60,064 nucleotides of DNA from Paraperlucidibaca sp. (GTDB lineage Bacteria; Pseudomonadota; Gammaproteobacteria; Pseudomonadales; Moraxellaceae). A model generated the notes under the pieces. The model saw nothing but the letters and a program-made list of their open reading frames with translations, was not told where the DNA came from and made no database searches. Location of the stretch: assembly GCA_018066805.1 (NCBI GenBank), contig JAGPVX010000050.1, positions 1 to 60,064 on the forward strand. The letters run 5' to 3'. The position numbers were made by a program, and so were the translations under genes. This document shows, in pieces, positions 1 to 10,814 of the stretch (position 1 is the stretch's first letter; the number at the start of each line of letters is the position of its first letter).

Positions 1-1
1 A

Positions 2-808
2 TATGTACGTGATCTTGATCGCGCCATTCGCACACCGTATGCGCCTTATGAGGCCATGGGCGTTAAGCAGAACGGTATTTATCAGCAGCTAAATGGCCAT
101 ATTCTGCAATTAGAAAATGAGTATTACGGCTTAATTCGACCTAAGCGTAACGGAGCCTCAGGCGAGCGCCCAACACAGTCTTTAGCCCGATCTGGCGTTG
201 AGTATGTAGAGCTGCGCTGCGTTGATTTAGATCCGTTTGAGCCTTTCGGCATTAGCTGCGAGAGTGCGCACTTTTTAGAGGTTTTTGCGCTGCATTGCGC
301 ACTTGCAGAAAGTCCAACCTTCAATGACGACGACTATCAGCGCCTACCATTAAACCAGCAGGCTATGGTCGAGTGCGGTCGTGATCCAGCATTAGAAATT
401 GATACCGGCCGTGAGTCCGTACGCTTCCGTGAGCTTGCCTCTAGGCTGTTTGTTGAGCTGCGCGCTGTCGCCGAAATATTAGATTCGGCACATGTGACCA
501 ACACGTATAGTGCCGCGGTTGCAGCACAGCTTGCCAAACTGGAAGACCCTGCGCTGACAGGATCGGCGATGGTTTTGCAGGCGATCGACAAATGGGATGG
601 CTGCTTCTATAACTTTGCCATGGATCGTGCTGAGCGCGCTCGCGACCACTTCATGCAGCGCCCGCTAGCCAATGAGCGTGCGGCAGCCTATCGCGACGAA
701 GCTGAAGCATCATTGCAGCGTCAGGCCGATTTAGAGGCAGCACCTGCACCAGCCTTTGATGATTTTTTGCAGCAGTATTTTGCCGACACCCCAACTGGAG
801 CCGCCTAA
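2..808 (+). CDS. gshA: Glutamate-cysteine ligase, 3' part
   Basis: C-terminal half (268 residues visible) of gamma-glutamylcysteine synthetase, which joins glutamate and cysteine with ATP in the first step of glutathione synthesis in the cytoplasm. The frame is open to the left edge, so the true start lies outside the window. Residues closely follow E. coli GshA: GVKQNGIYQQLNGHILQLEN corresponds to GVKVNGEWQQINTNILQIEN, then IRPKR, GVEYVELR and DLDPFEPFGI. The stop codon (806-808) directly abuts the dsbB ATG, so the two are probably co-transcribed and translationally linked. Identity is firm; only the 5' part is missing. Confidence 0.95.
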   Translation, partial: YVRDLDRAIRTPYAPYEAMGVKQNGIYQQLNGHILQLENEYYGLIRPKRNGASGERPTQSLARSGVEYVELRCVDLDPFEPFGISCESAHFLEVFALHCALAESPTFNDDDYQRLPLNQQAMVECGRDPALEIDTGRESVRFRELASRLFVELRAVAEILDSAHVTNTYSAAVAAQLAKLEDPALTGSAMVLQAIDKWDGCFYNFAMDRAERARDHFMQRPLANERAAAYRDEAEASLQRQADLEAAPAPAFDDFLQQYFADTPTGAA

Positions 809-1291
809 ATGTTTAACACCCAACGCTTATTTATATGGATGGCCTTGAGCTCAGTTGTCGCAATGGCTGCTGCGCTTTATTTGCAGCACTACCAAGACCT
901 TGAGCCTTGCCCGCTGTGCATATTTCAGCGCGTGGCGGTGATTGCATTTGGTGTCGTTAGCTTGCTGGCCTTTTTGCACAATCGTCAGGGCTTTGGTCGA
1001 CGAATTTATGCTGGCCTAGCTGCTGTAGCTGGTGTGGCAGGTGTTGGTGTTGCTGGCCGTCATGTTTGGTTGCAGCACTTGCCGGCTGATCAAGTGCCGA
1101 GCTGCGGCCCAGGGCTAGACTACTGGCTAGATGCCCTGCCATTGCAGCAAGTGATTAATGAGGTTTTTAAGGGCGCTGGTGAGTGCGCCTTAGTGGATTG
1201 GTCATTGCTTGGTTTTAGTTTGCCCGAATGGACATTGCTGATGTTCGCTGGCATGACTGGCGCTGCTGTTGTGCAGCTATTGCGTCGCTAA
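809..1291 (+). CDS. dsbB: Disulfide bond formation protein B
   Basis: Inner-membrane quinone reductase that reoxidises DsbA and passes the electrons to ubiquinone. It has 160 residues, usual for the family. The first cysteine pair is CPLC (C34, C37) at the end of helix 1. The second periplasmic pair is C99 (PSCGP) and C126 (GECA). Four hydrophobic segments lie near residues 8-26, 42-57, 66-83 and 140-158. The ATG follows the gshA stop with no gap (TAAATG). A strong bidirectional terminator follows 20 bases downstream. In Pseudomonas a dsbB homologue also sits near the FKBP isomerase and algP, which supports orthology. Confidence 0.95.
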   Translation: MFNTQRLFIWMALSSVVAMAAALYLQHYQDLEPCPLCIFQRVAVIAFGVVSLLAFLHNRQGFGRRIYAGLAAVAGVAGVGVAGRHVWLQHLPADQVPSCGPGLDYWLDALPLQQVINEVFKGAGECALVDWSLLGFSLPEWTLLMFAGMTGAAVVQLLRR

Positions 1292-1311
1292 CTACGGTGT
1301 TCATGGGTAAT

Positions 1312-1340
1312 AAAAAAGCCGGCTTTCGCCGGCTTTTTTA
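1312..1340. terminator. Bidirectional rho-independent terminator
   Basis: A GC-rich perfect hairpin (AAAAAAGCCGGC, loop TTTC, GCCGGCTTTTTT) is flanked by A and T runs, so it works in both orientations. It lies between the converging dsbB and FKBP isomerase genes and should end both transcripts. Confidence 0.93.
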
Positions 1341-1344
1341 TGTC

Positions 1345-2121
1345 TTATTTCTTCTTCTTTTTAGACGGTGTCGATGCAGCAGTAGATTTCTCAATGCTGA
1401 GTAGTTCAACACGGAAGTTCAGTACAGCATTTGGCGGAATGGGGCCTGCACCCTCTTCGCCATAGGCTAAATCGGAAGGAACAAAAAACTCATACACCGA
1501 ACCAACGGGCATCATTTGTAAGCCTTCAGTCCAGCCGGGAATTACACTGCCAATAGTAAATGTGGCCGGCTCGCCACGATTTACTGAGCTATCAAACACC
1601 GTGCCGTCTAAAAATGCGCCTTCATAATTAACTTTAACGGTATCAGTGGCTGATGGTTTTTTACCTGTTGCCTCTTTCAGCACACGGTATTGCAGGCCAG
1701 ACTCGGTGACTTTAATGCCTTCGGCATTTTGATTTTGCGCTAGAAAAGCTCGGCCAGTTTCAGCGTTTTCTTTTGCCAAAGCTTTTAAATCGGCCTCAAG
1801 TTGCGCCATGCGCTGAGCTTTATAGCGATTAATCGCAGTGGTGCGTTCTTGCGCACTGAGTAAGCTTTCTTTTTTGGCAATCGCATCTTTAAAACCCCGA
1901 ATGAAAGTATCGGTATCGAGATCTGGAATTTGCTCGGCACTACCTTGGCCATTCATATAGCCGATGCTGTAGGCAAATTGTTCTTTATCGACGACAGGCT
2001 TTTTGCCGCTATTTGGAGCAAGCACTGGAGCAGTGGCAAAAGAAGCTGGAGCAATATCGGTATCTGCCTGCACCGCTGAGGCGGTAAATAAAATGGCAGC
2101 GGCGAGAACAAGACGACGCAT
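1345..2121 (-). CDS. FkpA/Mip-type periplasmic peptidyl-prolyl isomerase
   Basis: FKBP-type prolyl isomerase and chaperone exported to the periplasm or cell surface; 258 residues from the chosen ATG. That start gives a signal peptide (MRRLVLAAAILFTASAVQA, cleavage after AQA-like VQA) and has GGAG six bases upstream; the frame stays open another 66 codons upstream but without a signal sequence. Residues about 50-135 form the charged helical FKBP N-terminal dimerisation domain (YSIGYMNG). Residues about 145-245 are the FKBP catalytic domain (VNYEGAFLDGTVFDSS, VIPGWTEGLQMMPVGS, YGEEGAGPIPPNAVL). The end is a lysine run. It is divergent from algP, as in Pseudomonas. FkpA, Mip and FklB cannot be told apart with certainty. 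Confidence 0.9.
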   Translation of the reverse strand: MRRLVLAAAILFTASAVQADTDIAPASFATAPVLAPNSGKKPVVDKEQFAYSIGYMNGQGSAEQIPDLDTDTFIRGFKDAIAKKESLLSAQERTTAINRYKAQRMAQLEADLKALAKENAETGRAFLAQNQNAEGIKVTESGLQYRVLKEATGKKPSATDTVKVNYEGAFLDGTVFDSSVNRGEPATFTIGSVIPGWTEGLQMMPVGSVYEFFVPSDLAYGEEGAGPIPPNAVLNFRVELLSIEKSTAASTPSKKKKK

Positions 2122-2294
2122 AGGAAACTCCAAGAAATGTTGGTGAAGCTGAGCATAAGCACAAGAAGCGTGTGTGACCACTAGCCAATTGATTAAGTTC
2201 CGACAGAAAGTTGTAAAAGTTTCGCTGATAGACTCGCAATTTGACGCATCTTCGTTTAACTTCTTTTTTGCATAAACCATCTGAGGAATTTTCC

Positions 2295-3041
2295 ATGCCC
2301 GCTGCAAAGAAAAAAGCATCGCCCATCAAGGCCAACGCTGCTAAAGCAGCGAGCCAGGTGGAAAAAATCAAAGCCGACGTAGAGAAGCAAGCTGCTAAGT
2401 TAGGCGATCAATTACAAAAAGCCGTTGATAAGGCGCAACAAGAAGCCGAAGGCTATGTTGAAGCTGGCATGAAGCTGATTGAAAAAGCGGAAGCTAGTGC
2501 AAAAGAAGCCATCGATAAGCTGCAAGCACAATTGCAAAAAGCTGCCGGTGACAAAGAAATGGTAGCGTTGATTAAAGACAGTATTCGTCAGGTACAAGTC
2601 GAGGCGAAGGCAGTTATTGCTGCTGCGAAAAAAGATTATCAAGCACGCCGTGAGATTTTAAAGTCATCGCAGAAAAGTGAATTGAAAGCATTTTTGCAAG
2701 CCAAGTTAAAAGGCACTGCTGCTAAGCCTGCCGCTAAAGCACCAGCCAAGGCACCTGCTAAAGCACCAGCCAAGGCACCGGCTAAAGTTGCTGCTAAGGC
2801 GCCAGCGAAGGCCGCTGTTAAAGCACCAGCAAAAGCCCCAGCAAAAGCTGCTGCAAAACCAGCGGCCGTTAAGCCAGCTGCTGCTAAAAAACCAGCGGCG
2901 GTCAAACCTGCCACTGCTGCTAAAAAGCCAGTTGCTAGAAAGCCAGCAGTAAAGCCGGCCGTTAAGCCAGCTACTGCTAAGCCAGCAGCAAAGCCAGCCG
3001 CTAAAACGGCTGAAGCACCGAAGACTGACTCAACGAACTAA
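2295..3041 (+). CDS. algP: AlgP-like histone H1-type DNA-binding protein
   Basis: 248 residues. The N-terminal part (about 1-135) is a highly charged helical region rich in K, E, A and Q, probably coiled coil. The C-terminal part (about 140-248) is low-complexity, made of alanine, lysine and proline in repeated KAPA, KPAA and KPAV units like the histone H1 tail of Pseudomonas AlgP (AlgR3). In P. aeruginosa AlgP binds DNA and has been linked to alginate gene expression; that role is not implied here, since no alginate genes are in view. The ATG at 2295 has GAGG eight bases upstream. The tail includes a perfect 24-base-period tandem repeat (2733-2779). Neighbours (FKBP isomerase upstream, yheS downstream) match the Pseudomonas order. 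Confidence 0.85.
   Translation: MPAAKKKASPIKANAAKAASQVEKIKADVEKQAAKLGDQLQKAVDKAQQEAEGYVEAGMKLIEKAEASAKEAIDKLQAQLQKAAGDKEMVALIKDSIRQVQVEAKAVIAAAKKDYQARREILKSSQKSELKAFLQAKLKGTAAKPAAKAPAKAPAKAPAKAPAKVAAKAPAKAAVKAPAKAPAKAAAKPAAVKPAAAKKPAAVKPATAAKKPVARKPAVKPAVKPATAKPAAKPAAKTAEAPKTDSTN
2733..2779 (+). repeat. 24-bp tandem repeat in the algP tail
   Basis: A 23-base word beginning GCTAAAGCACC at 2733 recurs exactly at 2757, a 24-base period coding for eight residues of the Lys/Ala/Pro tail. Shorter degenerate copies continue to about 3000. Such repeats can slip and change tail length. Confidence 0.85.
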
Positions 3042-3060
3042 GTCGTTTCAGTTAAGATGC

Positions 3061-3080
3061 AACGGGCCTTCGGGCCCGTT
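3061..3080 (+). terminator. Hairpin after algP
   Basis: Perfect eight-base inverted repeat AACGGGCC, loop TTCG, GGCCCGTT, located 19 bases after the algP stop. The stable UUCG-type loop fits a terminator, but the run after it (GTCATTTCTG) is a poor U tract, so termination may be partial and allow read-through into yheS. Confidence 0.75.
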
Positions 3081-3123
3081 GTCATTTCTGCATACCTATT
3101 TGTAAGCCCAATTTGAGAAACCC

Positions 3124-5049
3124 ATGATTCTTGCCGAGCAACTCGGACTGCTACGTGGCGGTCGCCCTTTATTTACCGATGCCAGTTTCGCGATCCATCC
3201 GGGTTGGCATGTGGGGCTGACTGGTAATAATGGCGCAGGCAAGAGCTCGCTGTTTTCACTGTTGCTGCGCGAATTGCAAGCCGATAGCGGTTCGCTTTCT
3301 CGCCCAGTGGGATGGGTTGTCGCGCACATGAAGCAAGAGGTTGCTGCTGTTGATCGCAGTGCACTCGATTATGTTCTCGATGGAGATGCCGAATGGCGTC
3401 AGCTCGACGAACTACTGAGTGATTTGGATTCGCTCGATGGCACGGCGATGGGTAATTTATTTGCCAATTACGAAAGCATCGATGGCTACACCGCCTCGTC
3501 TCGCGCCTCTCAGCTTTTAGCCGGCCTGGGCTTTTCTGAGTCAGATATGCAGCGCCCAGTTTCCGCATTCTCTGGCGGTTGGCGTATGCGTTTGAACTTG
3601 GCGCAAACCTTAATGTGCCGCTCAGACTTATTACTGCTCGATGAGCCCACCAACCACCTCGATCTCGATGCGATTTTGTGGCTAGAGGATTGGCTGCGTG
3701 CTTATCCCGGAACATTGGTGATGGTCTCGCACGATCGTGATTTCCTCGATGCTGTTGTCGAGCATATTTTGCATGTGGCGCAAGGCACGATTACGCATTA
3801 TCGCGGCAACTATTCGATGTTTGAGCGCACTCGCGCAGAGCGATTGGCGCAGCAACAACAAGCCTTTGAAAAGCAGCAAGTGCAAGTGGCTCATCTACAA
3901 TCATTTGTCGATCGCTTTCGCGCCAAGGCCACGAAAGCAAAACAAGCGCAGAGCCGCATAAAAGCATTAGAGCGCATGACTTTAAGTGCGCCTGCCGAAA
4001 TCGAGTCGGGGTTAGATATTCGTTTTCGCGCGCCTGAGCGCTTAGCCAGTCCATTACTGCGGCTAGATGAGGCCGCCATTGGTCATGGTAAAACGCCACT
4101 TATTTCACATGTCGCTTTAGGCTTATATCCTGGTGCACGTATCGGCTTGCTTGGCCCCAATGGCGCCGGTAAAACCACATTGGTGCGCGCGCTAGTCGGT
4201 GACCTGCCGCTGATTTCTGGCACACGCTTAATCAGTGAGCACACGCGCATTGGCTATTTTGCTCAGCATCAAGTGGATCATCTGGACTCATCGGCAACTC
4301 CGCTAATGTTAATTCAGCGCCTAAGTCCGACCACATCTGAGCTTACGCTACGCAGTTTTCTTGGTGGTTTCGGTTTTGGTGGCGATCGCATTACCGCTGA
4401 AATTACGCCGTTCTCTGGCGGCGAAAAAGCGCGTTTAGCGTTGGCGTTAATCATTTGGCAGCGTCCCAATGTATTACTGCTCGATGAGCCGACCAACCAT
4501 TTGGACTTAGCCTTGCGCCATGCCTTGCTGGTGGCCATTCAAGCGTTTGAAGGTGCGATTGTGCTGGTATCGCACGATAGGCATTTGGTTGCGGTTACCT
4601 GCGATGAGTTGTGGCTGATCAATAGCGGTAAGGCCGAGCGTTTTGATGGCGATCTCGATGACTATGCGCAGTGGTTACGTACCTGGCGCTCAAAGCAAAC
4701 CAACGGTGCTCCGATCTCTGTGGTGGCCGGTGCTGATCTAGAGAAAGCAGCTAAGCCAGTTGCGGCGCCAGCAGCAATAGAGCCCAGCGCGAGCAAAAAG
4801 CCCGTGCGCTCTGCCGATCTCCGAGCCGCGCAAAAAGCCGTAGAGCGTAGCGAACAAACTATGCTCGATGCGCAAGCCAATGTTGAGTCGATTGCTGAGC
4901 GTCTTGGCGACTCAGCGCTCTATGAGCCAGCGGCCAGCGATGAACTTGCGGCAATGTTGCAGCTGCAAAAGCAGGCGCAGAAAACGATGGAGCAGGCCGA
5001 GTCGACTTGGTTGGCGGCAACGGAAGCTCTAGAGGCACTTACGGCTTAG
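3124..5049 (+). CDS. yheS: ABC-F ATPase YheS
   Basis: 641-residue cytoplasmic ABC-F protein with two ATP-binding cassettes and no membrane segment. Domain 1: Walker A GNNGAGKSS near residue 35, signature SGGWRMR, Walker B LLLLDEPTNHLDLDA. Linker: RFRAKATKAKQAQSRIKALE, the ABC-F interdomain linker. Domain 2: Walker A GPNGAGKTT, signature SGGEKARLAL, Walker B LLLDEPTNHLDL. The C-terminal 100 residues are a charged coiled coil. It aligns end to end with E. coli YheS (637 aa). ABC-F proteins act on ribosomes, relieving stalled or antibiotic-blocked elongation; the exact role of YheS is less certain. It follows algP on the same strand. Confidence 0.93.
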   Translation: MILAEQLGLLRGGRPLFTDASFAIHPGWHVGLTGNNGAGKSSLFSLLLRELQADSGSLSRPVGWVVAHMKQEVAAVDRSALDYVLDGDAEWRQLDELLSDLDSLDGTAMGNLFANYESIDGYTASSRASQLLAGLGFSESDMQRPVSAFSGGWRMRLNLAQTLMCRSDLLLLDEPTNHLDLDAILWLEDWLRAYPGTLVMVSHDRDFLDAVVEHILHVAQGTITHYRGNYSMFERTRAERLAQQQQAFEKQQVQVAHLQSFVDRFRAKATKAKQAQSRIKALERMTLSAPAEIESGLDIRFRAPERLASPLLRLDEAAIGHGKTPLISHVALGLYPGARIGLLGPNGAGKTTLVRALVGDLPLISGTRLISEHTRIGYFAQHQVDHLDSSATPLMLIQRLSPTTSELTLRSFLGGFGFGGDRITAEITPFSGGEKARLALALIIWQRPNVLLLDEPTNHLDLALRHALLVAIQAFEGAIVLVSHDRHLVAVTCDELWLINSGKAERFDGDLDDYAQWLRTWRSKQTNGAPISVVAGADLEKAAKPVAAPAAIEPSASKKPVRSADLRAAQKAVERSEQTMLDAQANVESIAERLGDSALYEPAASDELAAMLQLQKQAQKTMEQAESTWLAATEALEALTA

Positions 5050-5050
5050 G

Positions 5051-5557
5051 CTAGTAATGAAACACGGCATTGCCGGTGGCAATAAGTGCATCTTTCTCAT
5101 TGTGTAGTGTCATTTGCGTCGCGCAAATTTTACTGCCAATGCGCACCACTTTTGCCGTTGCGATAAAGCTCTCACCTCGACCGGGACGCAAGTAATCAAT
5201 GCGCATATCGATAGTGCCTAGCTGTGCCATACGTCGCATTTTCTCTTCCGTTGCTTGGCCTTTTAAGCGGCCATAGGCCGCAGCCATGCTGACCACGCCA
5301 GCGACGCTATCGAGCAAAGTGGCAATCACCCCGCCGTGTAAAATCTGCTGAAACGTATTGCCGACTAAGTGCGGCGCCATGCTTATTTCAGCACGCGCTT
5401 CATCTTCGCCGATGTAGACGAGCTTGCCGCCAACATGAACGATAAACGGAATAGCATTAAAGCCATCGATGAGTTGTTGGCGGCGTTTCTCTAGGCGCGC
5501 GGCACGTTCTTCGGGGCTCAGTTTTGGCGCTTGATCTGCGGTTAGTATTTCGCTCAT
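5051..5557 (-). CDS. yigI: Hotdog-fold acyl-CoA thioesterase YigI
   Basis: PaaI/YigI-family thioesterase of 168 residues from the ATG at 5557 (MSEILTADQAPKL), chosen because it aligns with the E. coli YigI N-terminus MSAVLTAEQALKL. An ATG at 5569 is also possible and neither start has a clear Shine-Dalgarno. The core hotdog motif is ILHGGVIATLLDSVAGV, followed by GTIDMRIDYLRPGRGE, which is nearly identical to the E. coli family member. Expected to hydrolyse medium- or long-chain acyl-CoAs in the cytoplasm. It converges tightly on yheS (one base between stops) and is divergent from hemB. Confidence 0.85.
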   Translation of the reverse strand: MSEILTADQAPKLSPEERAARLEKRRQQLIDGFNAIPFIVHVGGKLVYIGEDEARAEISMAPHLVGNTFQQILHGGVIATLLDSVAGVVSMAAAYGRLKGQATEEKMRRMAQLGTIDMRIDYLRPGRGESFIATAKVVRIGSKICATQMTLHNEKDALIATGNAVFHY

Positions 5558-5666
5558 ATCGCTATTCATGCAAAAGAATGTAATGCCGTAGAATGTAGCA
5601 AGCTCTCTGCTACGCGTCACCTCAAACTTCGCGCCATTGCTACGAAAGCGCCTGCGTTTCGGCTAA

Positions 5667-6713
<1,047 letters not shown>

Positions 6714-6769
6714 CATCTTGGTGGTATAGCCTGCATCATCAAAAGCGCTGATTACCTGAAGGATATGTT

Positions 6770-8836
6770 ATGACTGAGCCTGCTGAAAGCTTTGAGTTGA
6801 CCAGCCCAGAGCTGTATTTGAATCGAGAGTTAAGTATTCTCGATTTCAATATGCGTGTGCTAGAGCAGGCGACGGATCCTAGCCATCCGCTTATCGAGCG
6901 CCTAAATTTCTTGCTGATTTTTTCGCGCAACCTCGATGAGTTTTTCGAGATTCGTGTCGCGGGTTTGCTGCAGCAAGTTTCATTTGGGCATATCAGATCG
7001 GGCCCCGATGGTTTATTGCCGCAAGAAGTGCTGAAGCTTATTTCAGAGATTTGCCACGCGGCGGTTGAGCGTCAGTATCGTATTTTGAATGATGATTTAT
7101 TGCCGGCGCTGGCTGCTGAAAATATTCGCTATCTGCGCCGTGATGAATGGACGGATAAGCAGTCGGCGTGGGTGCGAAAGTACTTTAAAGAACAAGTCAT
7201 GCCAGTGCTTACGCCCATCGGGCTTGACCCTTCGCATCCATTCCCGCGCTTAGTTAATAAGTCGCTTAATTTTATTGTATCGCTTGATGGCAAAGATGCC
7301 TTTGGTCGCCAAATGTCATTGGCTGTGGTGCCAGCTCCGCGCTCATTGCCGCGTGTAGTGCGCCTGCCAGATCACATTGTTGATGGTGGTGATCAGCATG
7401 TGATGTTGTCATCGATTATTCACGAACATGTTTCAGAGCTGTTTCCAGGCATGACGGCGAATGGCTGTTTTCAATTCCGTGTTACGCGGAATGCCGATAT
7501 GACGGTTGATGAAGATGCGGAAGATTTAGCCTCTGCACTGCAAGGTGAGTTACTTTCGCGGCGTTATGGCGCGGCCGTGCGTCTTGAGGTGGCGGATAAT
7601 TGTCCTCGGCACATTATTGACTATTTACTGAGACAGTTTGGCTTGAGTAATGAAGCCTTGTATCAAGTGAACGGGCCAGTGAATTTATCGCGGCTGCTTT
7701 CAGACTTTGATCGGCCGCGTTTGCGTTTTAAGCCCTTTAGGCCTCGTACTCCTGAGGTGCTACAAAAGTCGGAAAGTATTTTCGAGGCTCTCGCACAAGG
7801 CGATATTCTTTTGCACCACCCGTTTGAGTCCTTTGCTCCGGTGGTCGATATGCTGCGTCAGGCTGCTCGAGACCCGTCCGTGCTTGCGATTAAGCAAACC
7901 TTGTATCGCTCGGGCCCTGAGTCTGAAATTGTAAACGTACTGGCTGATGCCGCACGTAATGGCAAGGAAGTGACAGCCGTTATCGAGCTGCGCGCACGCT
8001 TCGATGAAGCATCAAATATTGAAGTTGCAAATAAGCTGCAACAAGCCGGTGCGATCGTGGTTTATGGCATCGTGGGCTATAAAACCCATGCGAAAATGAT
8101 CTTAATTGTGCGTCGTGAAGGCCGTAAGCTTATGCGCTATGGCCACTTAGGGACTGGTAACTATCACGCAGGCAATGCGCGTCTCTATACCGACTATGGC
8201 TTGCTCACGGCGAACCCTGAGGTTTGCGAAGATATTCATAAAATCTTCCAAGAGCTTACCGGTATGGGCAAAGTACTGCGTTTAAAGCAGCTGTTGCACG
8301 CACCATTCACATTGCACCCCAAGTTGCTCAGCATGATCGAGCAAGAGATCAGTAACAAACAGGCGGGCTTGCCAGCGCGTATTATCATTAAAGTGAATGC
8401 GTTGACGGAAAAGGTGCTCATGCAGGCACTGATGCGCGCCTCACAAGCAGGCGTGCAAGTCGATCTAATTATTCGCTCAGTGTGCTGCTTACGACCTGGT
8501 GTTGCGGGTGTCACCGATAACATTACGGTACGCTCTATTGTCGGTCGCTTTCTTGAGCATACGCGCGTGTTTTACTTTGAAAACGGCGGTGAAGCTTTAG
8601 TGTTTTGCTCCAGCGCAGACTGGATGGATCGCAACCTGTATCAGCGAGTTGAAACCTGTTTTCCTATCCTCGACCCCGTACATCGCAAACGCATTATTGA
8701 TTACGGCTTGATGCTCTACCTTAACGATAATACGCAGGCCTGGGATATGCAGCCTGATGGCAGTTGGGTGCGCGCTACGCCGGGCGATGATAGCCCCTGT
8801 AACGCACAGCAAAAGCTCTTAGAAAAATTCAGTTAG
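6770..8836 (+). CDS. ppk1: Polyphosphate kinase 1
   Basis: Reversibly polymerises the terminal phosphate of ATP into inorganic polyphosphate; 688 residues, the normal length. Regions in order: N domain ([20 protein letters not shown]), head domain with [21 protein letters not shown], then two phospholipase-D-like C domains. H440 (YKTHAKM) matches the autophosphorylated His435 of E. coli, and H459 ([10 protein letters not shown]) matches His454. R381-like LYRSGPES and RARFDEASN bind Mg-ATP. AAGGA lies seven bases before the ATG. Its stop codon overlaps the stop of ppx on the opposite strand, so synthesis and degradation genes face each other. Confidence 0.96.
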   Translation: MTEPAESFELTSPELYLNRELSILDFNMRVLEQATDPSHPLIERLNFLLIFSRNLDEFFEIRVAGLLQQVSFGHIRSGPDGLLPQEVLKLISEICHAAVERQYRILNDDLLPALAAENIRYLRRDEWTDKQSAWVRKYFKEQVMPVLTPIGLDPSHPFPRLVNKSLNFIVSLDGKDAFGRQMSLAVVPAPRSLPRVVRLPDHIVDGGDQHVMLSSIIHEHVSELFPGMTANGCFQFRVTRNADMTVDEDAEDLASALQGELLSRRYGAAVRLEVADNCPRHIIDYLLRQFGLSNEALYQVNGPVNLSRLLSDFDRPRLRFKPFRPRTPEVLQKSESIFEALAQGDILLHHPFESFAPVVDMLRQAARDPSVLAIKQTLYRSGPESEIVNVLADAARNGKEVTAVIELRARFDEASNIEVANKLQQAGAIVVYGIVGYKTHAKMILIVRREGRKLMRYGHLGTGNYHAGNARLYTDYGLLTANPEVCEDIHKIFQELTGMGKVLRLKQLLHAPFTLHPKLLSMIEQEISNKQAGLPARIIIKVNALTEKVLMQALMRASQAGVQVDLIIRSVCCLRPGVAGVTDNITVRSIVGRFLEHTRVFYFENGGEALVFCSSADWMDRNLYQRVETCFPILDPVHRKRIIDYGLMLYLNDNTQAWDMQPDGSWVRATPGDDSPCNAQQKLLEKFS

Positions 8837-10338
8837 TGCACTGAGAGCTTTAGGCTGGCGCTATTAAAGTAGCTGCACTCTTGCTCTAAGTCGGCTAGCG
8901 TTAATGGGTGCGCTTTTAACCAGCCTTTCTCGAAGTCTATGCGGTAGTGCTCACCATCGGAGCGAAGTCGAGGGACGGCGATATCATCACGACTACGGCT
9001 GTGATTAAGCAATACTGCCAGACGCAATATCAAGGTGAGTTGGAGTAGTTTCTCGCCACCGGCGCTACGCAAAGATTCCATATTTTCATTGCGCAAGCGG
9101 CGTCGGTGAGAGCCGACCATTAGCGATAAAACTTCCTGCTCTGGGTTGGAAAACCCGGCAAGGTCAGAGTGCAGTAACAGGTATGCGCCGTGCTTGTGAA
9201 AGCCAGTATGCGAGATGGCCTTGCCAATTTCGTGCAGTTGGGCAGCTCTTAGTAATGTACCAAGGTGATCCTCATCAAATTGGAGCGGCGACTGCAGTTG
9301 ATTAAATAGCTCAGTTGCCGTGTCACAAACGCGCATGCTGAAGTCGCGGTCTATGCCATAACGCTGCTGCAATGAATCAATACTACGGTCTCGCACATCA
9401 CCTTCCCCATATCGCCCCAGCATGTCATAGAGCACGCCTTCACGCAGTGCGCCGTCGACAAAGGTCAGTGTTTCAATATGCAAGGATGCGAAAACTGCGC
9501 TCACAATCGCAAAGCCTGCCGGAATCAGTAGGCGGCGATCTTCCTTGAGGCCTGGCAGCTCTAGCTTGCTAATGTCATCGACGCTAAGTATTAGTTCGCG
9601 TAACTTTGGAATAGCATCGGCTGGAATATGCCCTTCCGGCGTTCCCCAGCCGAGACTGCAAATTACGTTGCGCATTGCTTTCATTGTGCCTGATGAGCCA
9701 GCTGCGACATCCCAGCCGAGTTCGCGATAATTGCGCGCAATAGAGGCTAATTCTTGACGAGCGCTGGTAGTGGCACGATTGAGTGCTTCTGGGCTGATGC
9801 GGCCATCGCCAAAAAAGCGTTGGCTATAGCTTACGCAGCCCATATGTAAAGATTCAGTGAGCAACGGTTCGTGGCGCTCGCCGATAATTAGTTCGGTTGA
9901 TCCGCCGCCAATATCGATGATTAAACGCTTGCCCTGACCAGCCATGGTTTGCGATGCGCCGATATAAATTAATCGCGCCTCTTCGCGACCAGCGATAATT
10001 TCAATGGGTCGTTTCAGTACTTCTTGCGCAGCTAAAGTAAAGCGTCGTGCATTGCGCGCGACGCGTAAGGCGTTGGTTCCAACTATGCGTAAATGGTCAG
10101 GCTCGACACCCGCTAGGTGCTGACTAAAGCGTGACAAACAGGCTAGAGCACGCTCAATTGACTCGTCGCTAAGCATTTGATTTTCATCAAGGCCCGCGGC
10201 CAATTGAACTTTTTCAGACAGGCTTTCAGTGAGACGAATGACGCCATGATCTAAGCGTGCAACGGCCAAGTGAAAGCTGTTTGAGCCCATGTCGACAGCG
10301 GCCAATAAGCCATCATTTAAAGGCTTGCTACGCAGCAT
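8833..10338 (-). CDS. ppx: Exopolyphosphatase
   Basis: Releases phosphate from the end of polyphosphate, and may also act on pppGpp (GppA-like). 501 residues. Acetate/sugar kinase-Hsp70 fold signatures: phosphate-1 loop [15 protein letters not shown] near residue 13, then [14 protein letters not shown] near residue 143 and [10 protein letters not shown] near residue 215. The C-terminal 190 residues carry an HD-like helical domain ([22 protein letters not shown]). AAGGAG precedes the ATG by seven bases. It is tail to tail with ppk1 and divergent from trxA, an order I recall from Pseudomonas. Ppx is favoured over GppA on length and position. Confidence 0.92.
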   Translation of the reverse strand: MLRSKPLNDGLLAAVDMGSNSFHLAVARLDHGVIRLTESLSEKVQLAAGLDENQMLSDESIERALACLSRFSQHLAGVEPDHLRIVGTNALRVARNARRFTLAAQEVLKRPIEIIAGREEARLIYIGASQTMAGQGKRLIIDIGGGSTELIIGERHEPLLTESLHMGCVSYSQRFFGDGRISPEALNRATTSARQELASIARNYRELGWDVAAGSSGTMKAMRNVICSLGWGTPEGHIPADAIPKLRELILSVDDISKLELPGLKEDRRLLIPAGFAIVSAVFASLHIETLTFVDGALREGVLYDMLGRYGEGDVRDRSIDSLQQRYGIDRDFSMRVCDTATELFNQLQSPLQFDEDHLGTLLRAAQLHEIGKAISHTGFHKHGAYLLLHSDLAGFSNPEQEVLSLMVGSHRRRLRNENMESLRSAGGEKLLQLTLILRLAVLLNHSRSRDDIAVPRLRSDGEHYRIDFEKGWLKAHPLTLADLEQECSYFNSASLKLSVH

Positions 10339-10405
10339 TGGCGTACTCCTTGTGGCTTATCAAATGTATAAGCAGAATTCGTAATTGTAACGCAGCACGA
10401 GTCGC

Positions 10406-10436
10406 TTGCATGACTTTCTCGTCCGTGTGTTACTAT
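10406..10436 (+). promoter_or_regulatory. Possible trxA promoter
   Basis: TTGCAT (10406-10411) and TACTAT (10431-10436) resemble -35 and -10 boxes, with a 19-base spacer that is slightly long. They lie 40 bases before trxA in the divergent ppx-trxA gap. A weak sequence call only. Confidence 0.4.
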
Positions 10437-10476
10437 CGATGAGTGATTAATCCCTACTTTCTGACGGAGTGCCATG

Positions 10477-10806
10477 ATGAGCAGTGAGCTGATCGTCAAC
10501 ACCAGCGACGCCAATTTTGCCGCCGATGTATTACAATCCGATGTGCCAGTTTTGGTTGATTATTGGGCGCCATGGTGCGGTCCATGCAAAATGATTGCCC
10601 CAGTGCTAGATGAATTAGCCAGCGAATACCAAGGCCGCGTGAAGATCGTCAAAGTCAACGTTGACGAAAACGCAGCAACTGCTGCCAAGTTCGGCGTGCG
10701 TGGTATTCCTACCTTAACGTTGTTCAAAAATGGCGAAATCGCTTCGACAAAAGTCGGCGCGTTATCAAAATCGCAGTTGACAGCGTTTATCGACTCCTCT
10801 ATATAA
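10477..10806 (+). CDS. trxA: Thioredoxin 1
   Basis: General cytoplasmic protein disulfide reductase; 109 residues. The active site is [10 protein letters not shown] with C34 and C37 in this numbering, followed by the cis-proline [12 protein letters not shown] and [10 protein letters not shown], all standard. Two ATGs are adjacent (10474 and 10477). The second was chosen because GGAG is seven bases upstream (only four from the first) and because [14 protein letters not shown] aligns with the Pseudomonas TrxA N-terminus. It is followed by rho, as in many gammaproteobacteria. Confidence 0.95.
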   Translation: MSSELIVNTSDANFAADVLQSDVPVLVDYWAPWCGPCKMIAPVLDELASEYQGRVKIVKVNVDENAATAAKFGVRGIPTLTLFKNGEIASTKVGALSKSQLTAFIDSSI

Positions 10807-10814
10807 GTTTTATC

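Noticed and set aside
2716-3040. Repeats in algP as a CRISPR array
   Set aside because: The repeats are contiguous, in frame, code for a Lys/Ala/Pro tail, and have no spacers.
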